NCBI GenBank assembly: GCA_023391695.1
Contig: JAEWAK010000012.1
Location: forward strand, 62,001 to 126,000
From: Bacillota bacterium
GTDB lineage: Bacteria; Bacillota; Clostridia; Lachnospirales; Lachnospiraceae
Direction: 5' to 3'
DNA: 64,000 nucleotides
Of the stretch, positions 43,157 to 52,062 are shown piece by piece. Each line of letters begins with the position of its first letter. The stretch's first letter is position 1. Under the pieces are notes generated by a model. That model had not been told where the DNA came from and searched no databases. It saw only the letters and a list, made by a program, of their open reading frames with translations. Both the position numbers and the translations under genes were made by a program.

Positions 43157-44843
43157 TATTTGCCTCCTCAATTATATTCTGCTCTGGACTGCAGTAAGTT
43201 ATATTAAGTTGCTTATTTGCCGTGTCATCAATGAGTTTATTGTCATTGTAATCTTTGTTCAATTCATCAGCAGAACCAGTAAGTAAAGCCAGCTCTTCCA
43301 AATCTTGAATCTCAGCATCTTCCAGAGATTTTTGTGCCTTTTTAAATCCTATATCATACACTATGCCTAAAAATTGTACAGCAATCAATGGGGTTACCGA
43401 GATAAATGCAATAATTCCAAAACCATTAACTAATATGGATTGCCCGCCGGTACTTGATTGGTCTGCTACAGCCTGTGCTACGCCAAGCGTTAGGGGTGTT
43501 AAAAAAGCTGATGTTAAAGCACCGCCAGATACACCGCCGGAGTCAAAGGCCAGCCCTACAAACAGTTTGGGAGTAAATATCATCATAATAAGTGCAATAG
43601 CGTAGAGAGGTATTAAAAACCATAATATATTGCTCTTTGTCAAAATCTTTACCATTGCAAGTAAAGAGGCAAAGCCAATACCTATAGCAAGCGTTACGCG
43701 AATCGTCAGCTTCTGAATATGACCGTTAGTTATTTCTTCAAGCTGTTCACCAAGTACCGTAACTGCCGGTTCAGATAAAGTGATGGCTGCTCCTAAAATA
43801 AACCCAATAATCAATAGTATCCATTTGAACCATTCCGGACGGGAAGAATCTAAAAAGACTTCTCCAATGTATTTACCGGCAAAAGCAAATCCATAATCAA
43901 TACCCGAAAGGAAAATCAATAAACCAGCAAACACTACGACAGTTCCCAGTAGAATAGATGTAAATTCTTTTTTGGGCAGTTTAATTAAGAAGAACTGAAA
44001 TGGTAAAAAAACAAGAATAACCGGTAAGAGCGCTAAAACAACCCCGGACAGATTGCCAGTAATTATCTCCTTTATATATACCGCAGTGCCGGGAGCATAT
44101 ATCTGCTCAGCAGGCAGTACGCCGTTATACCTGACATTAAGGATTATTCCATAGATAGACAATGCAAGAATAGGACCCACAGAAGCAAGGCCAATGATTC
44201 CGAAAGTATCAACGTTACTTTTATGCTTTGACATAGTAACAGAAACGCCCATACCCAATGCCAAAATAAAGGGAACAGAGATGTCTCCGGTTGTTGCACC
44301 GCTGCCGTCAAAAGCCAAAGCAATAAATTCATCGGGAACAAAGATAATCGCTATGAAAGTTAAAATATACAGCAAAGCGAAAACTACTTTAATGTTCAGG
44401 TCTTTCATAATTCGAAAGAGGGAAAAACCTACCATTACACCAATTCCTACACCCATAATCCAGATAAAAACGGTTTCATTAATAATTGGCATAATCATAT
44501 TTGTCTGTTTCGCTAAAACGGTTAAAGCAGGTTCGGCAACCGTAGCGAGCAGACCAAAAACAAAACCGAAAAAGATAATAATAATTGATTTTTTTAACTT
44601 TATCAACGAGCCTCCAACAAGCTTTCCGATTGGAAGGATACTAATATTTAATCCTGACAAAAACAATGTTTGCCCCAAAACCACGCTGATATAACCAACG
44701 ATTAATTTAGTATAGTCTGAAATGCTGTTTAGCGGTGCAATAAAACCACAAACAATAATTATAATTGCCACAAGAGGCAGTGAGGATAAAAAGACTTCTT
44801 TTAACGTGTTGGCTAAAATAGAGAGTTTACTTTTGATATTCAT
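43137..44843 (-). CDS. DUF1538-family membrane protein (probable transporter), two-fold repeated
   Basis: The 568-residue form starts at 44843, where AGGAG lies 13 bases upstream; an ATG at 44879 has no ribosome site. Twelve or more hydrophobic segments fall into two related halves. Each half carries an EPALTVL/EPAVTVL motif and a glycine-rich loop (AFDGSGATTGDISVPF and AFDSGGVSGGALTSAF), a pattern of internally duplicated transporters. The substrate is unknown. Two PII-like genes follow in the same operon, as expected for transporters gated by PII proteins. The cytoplasmic tail (about 520-568) is acidic. Confidence 0.82.
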   Translation of the reverse strand: MNIKSKLSILANTLKEVFLSSLPLVAIIIIVCGFIAPLNSISDYTKLIVGYISVVLGQTLFLSGLNISILPIGKLVGGSLIKLKKSIIIIFFGFVFGLLATVAEPALTVLAKQTNMIMPIINETVFIWIMGVGIGVMVGFSLFRIMKDLNIKVVFALLYILTFIAIIFVPDEFIALAFDGSGATTGDISVPFILALGMGVSVTMSKHKSNVDTFGIIGLASVGPILALSIYGIILNVRYNGVLPAEQIYAPGTAVYIKEIITGNLSGVVLALLPVILVFLPFQFFLIKLPKKEFTSILLGTVVVFAGLLIFLSGIDYGFAFAGKYIGEVFLDSSRPEWFKWILLIIGFILGAAITLSEPAVTVLGEQLEEITNGHIQKLTIRVTLAIGIGFASLLAMVKILTKSNILWFLIPLYAIALIMMIFTPKLFVGLAFDSGGVSGGALTSAFLTPLTLGVAQAVADQSSTGGQSILVNGFGIIAFISVTPLIAVQFLGIVYDIGFKKAQKSLEDAEIQDLEELALLTGSADELNKDYNDNKLIDDTANKQLNITYCSPEQNIIEEANNDFDQV

Positions 44844-45588
44844 ACTTTTTTTACATCTCCTATCTAAATTGATTATCATATTAGCTAAGCAATTCAGTGT
44901 CGCTATACATCAAGTTGAACAACGGTATTTTTATGTAGAAAAACATAAAGAATATTGAATTAAACTTTGCAGGCTTCAAGTAAATGACAATCGCTCACTC
45001 TGGATTGATTGAAAGACATATACTAATTGTAACTACATATTTACAATTGTAGTATATATTGGAGGATTAATCAATAAAATACTTATTAATTTATTCATAA
45101 ATATTCAAAAAAACGGACAGAGCAAAACTATAAACGGATACTTTCAGTTAGTATAAAGATCAATAACAGAAATGGCGATCAATTTCTTTTTATCAATATT
45201 TTTTCTGTCTTTATGCAATCATATTTATAATATTCTGTAAATTACTTATCTGCTAAAGCGGTTTTGGAATGGCTGAATAGCCTGCATACCCGCAGTTATG
45301 GATTATCTGGCTGATTTCATTTATATCCGGTGCAGCACTGGGTACCAAAATAAATAAAAGAGAATAAAAAAAATACCCTCCGGTAAGGAGGATATTCTTT
45401 ATCTCATGACTCAACTAAAAAAGTATAGTTAATGGATCGGTTTTTTCCGGTAACTTCCACACACAGAACCAAGAACCAGCAAAATAACTTTGTTTACGAA
45501 TTGGAGTATCTGATAATTTTTCTTTTGCAATTAAAACTTCCTTTTTCTAAAATTACAGCATAAAGCATATAAAATTTACAATGTTACT
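44844..45588. other. Intergenic stretch with the tail of a lost membrane-protein gene
   Basis: No intact gene. On the plus strand 45283-45368 reads PAYPQLWIIWLISFISGAALG and TKINKRE then stop, a hydrophobic helix with a basic end like the C-terminus of a transporter. A CCTCC/GGAGG hairpin with a T-rich side (about 45370-45400) follows. It looks like the end of a truncated gene plus its terminator. The rest is AT-rich without recognisable features. Confidence 0.35.
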
Positions 45589-46398
45589 TTAGAACCGAAA
45601 AGGAGAAATGCATAAATATTTACAAAAATTATACACACATATAATCATTATAATAAAATTCAGCCCACGAAACAGTTTATCAACAGTCTCTTCCTTTATT
45701 ATTTTATTTACCTTCCTTCCGATGATTGCACCTGCAATTCCTGCCAGAGCCATTCCTATAAGAACCCTCAAATTAAAGACAGGTATATTTCCCCCTGATA
45801 AGGTAAGTGACAAACTGGAAATTTGAGCAAAAAAAATAATGAATAAAGAATTCTGAGCCGCTTCTTTCGGTTCCATGGAGAACATAAAGGAAAGAAGCAC
45901 AAGATTAAACGGACCTCCTCCGATTCCAAGAAAAGAGGAAGCAAGTCCTAACATTAAGCCTGCCAGCATGCAGAATAGCGACTTCGATATATGATTGGTT
46001 TTTATTTTCCGTCTGTTAATTGTATATAGCAGCGTTGCAAAAGTCAGCCAAAATAAACATACCGCTTGTACGGCTCCCATATAATCCGTGTTTAGGAAAC
46101 CGGTGTTTAATAAATGAAACAAATATCTGCCCAAGATTCCTCCGGCCGCAGCTCCGGCTGATATTGGGACTCCCGTTTTCAGCCGGATATTAAGTTCTTT
46201 TTTATAGATTGCCCGAATGACGGAATAACCGGACATACTCATTACTGTGCAGCCAGAGAGGAAGCTGACTGTATCCACACTCATAATCCCCAGTGAATCC
46301 AGTGCCGGCTTTATGATAACCCCGCCTCCGATACCGCAGACAGCCCCGGCCACAGATGCCAGAAGGCTGACCGTCATTATTATAATACTATTTATCAT
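45589..46398 (-). CDS. TSUP (TauE/SafE) family exporter near the sulfatase
   Basis: This 269-residue protein has about eight membrane segments in two halves, each with the glycine-rich TSUP loop (CGIGGGVIIKPAL and LGIGGGPFNLVLL). The ATG follows GAGGG. It lies 280 bp downstream of a sulfatase gene on the same strand, so export of sulfate or sulfite released from sulfated substrates is a reasonable role. The substrate is not proved by sequence. Confidence 0.82.
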   Translation of the reverse strand: MINSIIIMTVSLLASVAGAVCGIGGGVIIKPALDSLGIMSVDTVSFLSGCTVMSMSGYSVIRAIYKKELNIRLKTGVPISAGAAAGGILGRYLFHLLNTGFLNTDYMGAVQAVCLFWLTFATLLYTINRRKIKTNHISKSLFCMLAGLMLGLASSFLGIGGGPFNLVLLSFMFSMEPKEAAQNSLFIIFFAQISSLSLTLSGGNIPVFNLRVLIGMALAGIAGAIIGRKVNKIIKEETVDKLFRGLNFIIMIICVYNFCKYLCISPFRF

Positions 46399-46678
46399 AT
46401 CTTCCCTCGATTCCGTAATCTTCCCTCACGGAGTTTTTTCCATATCAATATAAGGCGGTCAAATTGTGAATTTACTGCCCAATGAGGACATCGCCCCTCC
46501 TTTCTTTATATAATTGAAATCGGTAATTGCAAAATAATATTTTTGTATTTATATGCCATACAATTAATATAATTTTTGAGCTGGCCTGCAAATATGTAAA
46601 TTCAGGTTTGTTTTTGTTACAGTACTATCCTTTTTGAAATACGGATTGAAAAATATGTTCATTCGTAATTACTCATAA

Positions 46679-48262
46679 TTATTTGTAATATTTTCTGTTC
46701 GAATATATCTCCCCGACTGTTCCTGATGGATCTATACCAGGATCCTGAGCCGTATATTCCTGATACCAGTATCCCTTCGGATGGATCTTTGTCCGGTAGC
46801 GGTGGTGAGGAACCGGCAGTACGTCCGTATTTTGCAGCATGGCAGATACTAATTCCTGCATCATCCGTTCCTTTATGGAAGAATACGCTTTATCGCACCA
46901 TAAATTATGAAGTTCCTTCGGATCCTTCGACAGGTCGTATAAAAATCCTTCTCCCATCATATCGATCTGAATCCGGTAATGATCCATGCGAAGCCCTCTG
47001 ACCTGTCCGCTCTGGGTCCAGGAATTTAAACAGTCAAAAGCGGACATATCAACAGTTGCACCTTCCGTTATATAATTAAGCAGATCGTCATCCTCCCAGT
47101 ACATGCCCGAAAATCCGCTTTCCGAGTATGCCCGGTTAAATTCACGCTCATAACCGCTCTCCTGCCTTAATACCGGAAGAAGACTTTTCCCCTGCACTCC
47201 GGTTGGAATTACTTCTCCTATTATGTCGCATATCGTAGGCAGAATATCGACTATATTGGCAAAAGCCTGTGTTTCCTTATCCCTGGGAGTAATGCCAGGT
47301 CCCTTCCAGATCATCGGGATATGGATTAATAACTCCGATAAATCAGCACCCTTTCGCATCAATCCATACTCTCCGACAAAATCGCCATGATCGGAAATAT
47401 AAATTATGACCGTATTATCCTCAAGCTTTCGCTCCTGTAACCCTTCAATGAATCGTCTTAACTGGTCATCGATCAGCCGCAGCATTCCAAAATAATTGGA
47501 TCTGGAGCGGTCCATATGCTCCTTAACATCCGGACCATAAACCTGTTCCCATACCTTTCGAAGCCTTACAAAACGGCTTCCCTTCTGGTTGTCTTCCGCT
47601 TCTTCCTCACTAATGCAGCCCGGCAGTTCCTTCGGAGGAAACATATCATAATATGGGTCCGGCACCTGGTACGGATTATGCGGCTCTGCAATGGATACCC
47701 ACGCAAAAAACGGAGCTTTCCCATTTACTTTATCGATAAATTCCAACGCATCGGAAACATTTTTATACGGATGCTGTACCTTTGCTCCTCCGGGGGCAGG
47801 ATACCGGCTGTCCACGAACTTCGTCTGATTTAAATAGTCGTAAAAGTCCTGTTCCTCCTCGGACATATTACTTTCTGCAAGCCCTAAATGATCTGTTTTT
47901 TTATAGAAATCAAATTCCCCGTATTCATGATGGGTATGATTCTTACCGCAGAGTGCGGTTAAATAACCGTTTTTCTTCATGATATCGAGCAGATCCTCCG
48001 TATAGAAAGCATCCTCTCTGTTATGGTTTGTTCTTACATGGTGTGTTTCCGAATACCGCCCTGTGAACATACTCACTCTGGCCGGCATACAGGTCGGGTT
48101 CGGTGTATAGGCACGTTCAAAATCCACCCCGCCCTTTGCCCATTCATCCAGAAAAGGCATTGTATCCAGAGGGCAGCCACAGCTTTTTCTCAGGTCAGCT
48201 CTCTGCTGGTCCGTCATAATAATGATAAAATTTGGCTTATTACCATTGATCGTATCTTTCAT
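46679..48262 (-). CDS. Cys-type sulfatase (alkaline phosphatase superfamily)
   Basis: The 527 residues begin with the metal-binding FIIIMTDQQRAD pattern. They carry the sulfatase signature C58-M-P-A-R in NPTCMPARVSMFTGRY, where Cys58 should be converted to formylglycine. Further metal ligands appear in ISDHGDFVGEYG. No signal peptide is visible, so the enzyme is cytoplasmic and should act on imported sulfated sugars. No maturase (anSME) gene lies in the window. The start overlaps the permease gene by 4 bp, placing it in the importer operon. Confidence 0.92.
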   Translation of the reverse strand: MKDTINGNKPNFIIIMTDQQRADLRKSCGCPLDTMPFLDEWAKGGVDFERAYTPNPTCMPARVSMFTGRYSETHHVRTNHNREDAFYTEDLLDIMKKNGYLTALCGKNHTHHEYGEFDFYKKTDHLGLAESNMSEEEQDFYDYLNQTKFVDSRYPAPGGAKVQHPYKNVSDALEFIDKVNGKAPFFAWVSIAEPHNPYQVPDPYYDMFPPKELPGCISEEEAEDNQKGSRFVRLRKVWEQVYGPDVKEHMDRSRSNYFGMLRLIDDQLRRFIEGLQERKLEDNTVIIYISDHGDFVGEYGLMRKGADLSELLIHIPMIWKGPGITPRDKETQAFANIVDILPTICDIIGEVIPTGVQGKSLLPVLRQESGYEREFNRAYSESGFSGMYWEDDDLLNYITEGATVDMSAFDCLNSWTQSGQVRGLRMDHYRIQIDMMGEGFLYDLSKDPKELHNLWCDKAYSSIKERMMQELVSAMLQNTDVLPVPHHRYRTKIHPKGYWYQEYTAQDPGIDPSGTVGEIYSNRKYYK

Positions 48263-49155
48263 CCCTTAATCGCTCCTATCATAACACCTTTTACAAAATG
48301 TTTTTGCACAAACTGGTACAGAATAATCATCGGTATACTGGAGACCACAATTACCGAATATTTTAACGCCTCGGCCAGTTTAATTTTTTCAGCCATACCA
48401 ACATCATTGGTACCGAATTGCTCTGTCTGACCAATGAGCAAAATATTTCTTAAAATAATTTGAAGCGGATATTTCCTATCATCATTTAAGTAAATCAGGG
48501 CACTGAAATAGGAATTCCACATATCCACCGCATAATACAAAATCAAAATTGCTATAATCGATTTGGCAAGGGGCAGTACAATCTTACTTAGCATTCTGAT
48601 ATTTCCGCAGCCATCCAATAGTGCTGATTCGTACAGCTCCTTAGGAATGCTCGTTTCAAAAAATGTCTTTGCAACGATTAAATTATAAGTCGATATTGCC
48701 GTCGGCAATACAATAGCCCAAATCGAATTATACAATCCCAAATCTCTGACCAGAAGATAGGTCGGAATCATACCGCCATTAAAATACATGGTAAATAAAA
48801 GAATAAGCAGCAGGTATTTCCGCCCGAAGAACTGGCTCCTTGACAGCGGATATGCCGCAAGTATGGTCAGAGTGACACTGATTACGGTTCCTGTTACCGT
48901 ATATATAATTGTATTTAAATATCCTCTCCATATGTCCGAATTTTCAAAAACCATATGATAAGCTTTTAGCGTAAACCCTTTTGGAAATAATAAAACCTTG
49001 CCCTTTAAAACCAAATCAGGATCCGAAAAGGATGCTGCAAGAACAAATATCAACGGTACCAGTACAATAACAATTATGAGTATACTGATTGCGTTTACAG
49101 CCATATGAAAGACAATTTCTTTCTTAGTCTTCTTAAATTTTCTCGTATAGGTCAT
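48259..49155 (-). CDS. Carbohydrate ABC transporter permease, LplC/YtcP type
   Basis: The 298 residues have six membrane segments and the CUT1 loop YESALLDGCGNIRMLSKIVLP. The ATG follows GAGGTGGA. Its translation start is preceded by a perfect 22-bp palindrome and by copy 3 of the dispersed hairpin element, both in the 151-bp gap behind the other permease gene. Overlap with the sulfatase gene suggests that the imported substrate is sulfated. Confidence 0.92.
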   Translation of the reverse strand: MTYTRKFKKTKKEIVFHMAVNAISILIIVIVLVPLIFVLAASFSDPDLVLKGKVLLFPKGFTLKAYHMVFENSDIWRGYLNTIIYTVTGTVISVTLTILAAYPLSRSQFFGRKYLLLILLFTMYFNGGMIPTYLLVRDLGLYNSIWAIVLPTAISTYNLIVAKTFFETSIPKELYESALLDGCGNIRMLSKIVLPLAKSIIAILILYYAVDMWNSYFSALIYLNDDRKYPLQIILRNILLIGQTEQFGTNDVGMAEKIKLAEALKYSVIVVSSIPMIILYQFVQKHFVKGVMIGAIKG

Positions 49156-49170
49156 TTTACGTCCACCTCA

Positions 49171-49192
49171 TACCGCAAACCGGTTTGCGGTA
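49171..49192. promoter_or_regulatory. Perfect 22-bp palindrome upstream of a permease ribosome site
   Basis: The half-site TACCGCAAACC is mirrored exactly. It is either a CG-centred repressor site of LacI type or an RNA hairpin that could tune translation of the second permease gene 15 bp away. No matching site was seen at the operon promoter. Confidence 0.55.
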
Positions 49193-49210
49193 CTGCCTCG
49201 GATAAAACGG

Positions 49211-49262
49211 GCTGAAAGAATCATTTTACCGGCATCCTTTCACTTTTATATTTTCTTTCAAC
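49211..49262 (-). repeat. Dispersed hairpin element, copy 3 of 3 (between permease genes)
   Basis: On the minus strand the element runs from GTTGAAAGAAAATAT through GAAAGGATGCC to ATTCTTTCAGC, 52 nt, closest to the copy at 18286-18338. Confidence 0.65.
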
Positions 49263-49306
49263 CTTCCCGGCATGATACCCCTTTTGCGGCATCACACATA
49301 TCACTT

Positions 49307-50224
49307 TTACCATAAACCGGTTTTAGTAACTTTTCTGCTCAACGTATTGGCACTGATGAGAAGAATAAAATTAATGACGGAATTAACGATACCGACGGAA
49401 GCGCTATATCCGAACTGCCCCTTTTGAATACCATTCTTATAAATAAATGTAGATATGATCTCACTTGTGGATGTATTTACACTATTCTGCATTAATAATA
49501 CCTTTTCAAAGCCCACTGTCATCAGATTTCCAATTCTTAAAATAAACATAATAATGATGGTTGTCATAATACAGGGAATCGATATATGTATTATCTTCTG
49601 AAAACGTGACGCACCGTCGATGGAGGCAGCTTCATAGTAGGTAGGATCTATTGCCGCCAATGCCGCAATATAGATAATGGCATTGAACCCCATAAACTGC
49701 CACACATTTGAAAACACATAAAGCGGACTGAAGGAAGCTGCTTTTGCCATAAAATCCACAGGCTCTACTCCAAATACCCCTGTGATTTTATTAAAGAGCC
49801 CGTAAGCGGGATCAGAAAATATATTAAGCATACTAACAATTACGACAACCGATAAAAAGTTCGTCATATATGTAATATTCTGAACCGCCTTGCTCAGCTT
49901 TTTACTCTGGATTTCATTGATTAAAAGCGCAAGGAGGATCGGTACCGGAAATCCTATTGCCATAGTATATAAACTAAGCCGGATGGTATTCCAAATTACC
50001 TCAAAGCAATAATAAGAGTTAAAAAACTGTTTAAAATAATTAAAACCTGTCCAGGGGCTTCCTGTAATTCCAAGGGTCGGATTATACCGTTTAAATGCAA
50101 TCTGAAGCCCATAAATCGGTACATAATTAAAGATAATATACCACACCAGCGGAAATGCAAATAAAAAGTAGAGTTCCTTTGATTTTTTGAGCTGCTTCCA
50201 TAAATATTTGCGTTTTGTCATCAT
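49307..50224 (-). CDS. Carbohydrate ABC transporter permease, LplB type
   Basis: The 305 residues show six membrane segments and the loop YEAASIDGASRFQKIIHISIPC. It follows the binding-lipoprotein gene by about 70 bp. With the LplC-type partner it forms a CUT1 importer lacking its own ATPase gene, as in the other sugar operon of the window. The start follows GGAG. Confidence 0.92.
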   Translation of the reverse strand: MMTKRKYLWKQLKKSKELYFLFAFPLVWYIIFNYVPIYGLQIAFKRYNPTLGITGSPWTGFNYFKQFFNSYYCFEVIWNTIRLSLYTMAIGFPVPILLALLINEIQSKKLSKAVQNITYMTNFLSVVVIVSMLNIFSDPAYGLFNKITGVFGVEPVDFMAKAASFSPLYVFSNVWQFMGFNAIIYIAALAAIDPTYYEAASIDGASRFQKIIHISIPCIMTTIIIMFILRIGNLMTVGFEKVLLMQNSVNTSTSEIISTFIYKNGIQKGQFGYSASVGIVNSVINFILLISANTLSRKVTKTGLW

Positions 50225-50295
50225 TCATCTCCTTAAAAAATTACTGACAACTATATCTGCATAATTGTCAGTAATACTTTTTTATAATAAAAACA

Positions 50296-51906
50296 TTATT
50301 TTAATGAATTATTATAAATTTCTTCCAGTTCCCTTATACCGGTCTTTTCCAGGGTTTTGCAATAATCCTCCCATTTATCAAAGCCCCATTCGCCAATGAT
50401 AAACTTGGTAACAGCCTGGTCCCTATAGGTAAACAAATCCTGCTCGATCGTATTGACACGCTCTCCATCCTCAATGCTTAAGGCCGGTTTCGGTACAATT
50501 GTACCGGGAAGATTATCACTCAGTAAAGCGGCGGCTTCTTTTGTCTTACTGCTCGCTACGATTCCATCTGTCTTATCTGTAATGAGAGAAGGAAAGCCCC
50601 CTCCGGGAACAAGATTGATTTTGCCCAGTGCGGTCATAAATCCTTCTTCGGCATTGGCAATATCATCGTTAATCTGGGGCAGTCCGTTTTCATCGTAATG
50701 GAAGGTCTCTCCCTCAATTCCATATCGGAAGAATACGGAACCTTCCTCACTGTAGAAGTAATCTACCCAACGGATCGCTGCTTCCGGTTCTTTGCACGTA
50801 TTACTGATAGCAAAAGCTCCAATGAATGTGTCGCTGATATTGGCATCCGACCATATGCTGCTGCCCTTCGGTCCGGTCAAAGCATCAAAGCCTTCGTACT
50901 GGTCCTCAACATTCTTGAATACATCCGTATAAGGCATGTACATAACGCCGTAGGCAGCGGAAGCCAGATTGCTTCTCCAGGAAGCCAGATCGTTTTTGTA
51001 ATAGTCGGACCAAAGCAATCCGTTTGTATATAACTCGTTCAGGAACTGGAGATATTCTTTGAACTCATCATCGCTCAGCCAGTTATGAAGCTTACCGTCT
51101 GCCAGATTATAGGTATCTCTCATCTGATACTCAAGACCGAAGGAGCCCCCCAGGCTATAAACAGCACTTGTGTCACGAATACCCAACGGTATCTCATCCT
51201 GTTCGCCATTACCGTTCGGGTCCTTATCTTTAAAGCTGTGGAGGACCGCCTTTAATTCCTCCGTTGTCTTTGGCACCTCCATTCCAACTGCCTTCAGCCA
51301 ATCCGTATTAATAAATTGTTTGAAAGAAATATGTCCGGATTCACTGAAATCCACATTTGGTAAGGTGTAAATATGGCCATCCGAAGCTGTAATCGCTTCC
51401 TCAACCGTAGGATCTTCCTCAATTAACTTCTTTAAATTCGGTGCATATTGCTCGATCAGATTATCAAGCGGTATTAATTGCTGGCTTTCTACACCATACT
51501 GGGTAATTTCAGCCGGTGTAAAGGAACAACGGATAAAAATGTCCGGCAGTTCATTGGATGCAAATAATAACTGCTTTTTTTCGGTAAATCCATCGTTAGG
51601 TACTTCCTGGTAGTCCATTTGAATATTCGACATTTTCTGGTACTCCTGCAGTACCCGTACCTCTTTCCATTCGGCATGATTGGGATCCCTGGAACCGAAC
51701 ACCGTCATAGTGACCGGTTCATTCACAACAGGAAAACCCTCCTGATTCAAATTCGATGGGGTTGCAGCCGTACCTTCTGAGGTTTGTCCATCCTCTGCAC
51801 CCTGTTTCCCCGCTTCCTTGCCTGCCTCGGACTTTTTACAGCCGGCCAAGCTTGTCAGGCATAACGCAATACATAACATAACTGCTAAAGCCTTCCATTT
51901 TTTCAT
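50296..51906 (-). CDS. Carbohydrate-binding lipoprotein of ABC importer
   Basis: The 536 residues carry a lipoprotein signal ending in LAGC-K, so Cys23 is lipidated. A low-complexity linker and an extracellular solute-binding domain of the long LplA/YtcQ-type class follow (PVTMTVFGSRDPNHAEWKEV and GLLWSDYYKNDLASW). Such proteins usually bind oligosaccharides. It is the first gene of the importer-sulfatase operon, just downstream of the two-component genes. An AT-rich palindrome (51994-52013) lies in its promoter region. Confidence 0.9.
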   Translation of the reverse strand: MKKWKALAVMLCIALCLTSLAGCKKSEAGKEAGKQGAEDGQTSEGTAATPSNLNQEGFPVVNEPVTMTVFGSRDPNHAEWKEVRVLQEYQKMSNIQMDYQEVPNDGFTEKKQLLFASNELPDIFIRCSFTPAEITQYGVESQQLIPLDNLIEQYAPNLKKLIEEDPTVEEAITASDGHIYTLPNVDFSESGHISFKQFINTDWLKAVGMEVPKTTEELKAVLHSFKDKDPNGNGEQDEIPLGIRDTSAVYSLGGSFGLEYQMRDTYNLADGKLHNWLSDDEFKEYLQFLNELYTNGLLWSDYYKNDLASWRSNLASAAYGVMYMPYTDVFKNVEDQYEGFDALTGPKGSSIWSDANISDTFIGAFAISNTCKEPEAAIRWVDYFYSEEGSVFFRYGIEGETFHYDENGLPQINDDIANAEEGFMTALGKINLVPGGGFPSLITDKTDGIVASSKTKEAAALLSDNLPGTIVPKPALSIEDGERVNTIEQDLFTYRDQAVTKFIIGEWGFDKWEDYCKTLEKTGIRELEEIYNNSLK

Positions 51907-51993
51907 AACCTACCTCCTCTGAAATATGATAGTAACATTATAATCATTTGGGAGTGCAAGGGCTTATTAATTTTATATACATTTTTTACATTC

Positions 51994-52013
51994 TTGTTTA
52001 ATTTTTTGAACAA
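51994..52013. promoter_or_regulatory. AT-rich dyad in the importer promoter region
   Basis: TTGTTTAATTTTTTGAACAA is a near-palindrome located about 90 bp ahead of the binding-protein start. It is a candidate site for the AraC-type response regulator encoded upstream, or simply a promoter element. Confidence 0.35.
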
Positions 52014-52062
52014 ATCGTATAAAAAGAATTACCAGTATACCGATGATGTCTTTAGAAAAATC

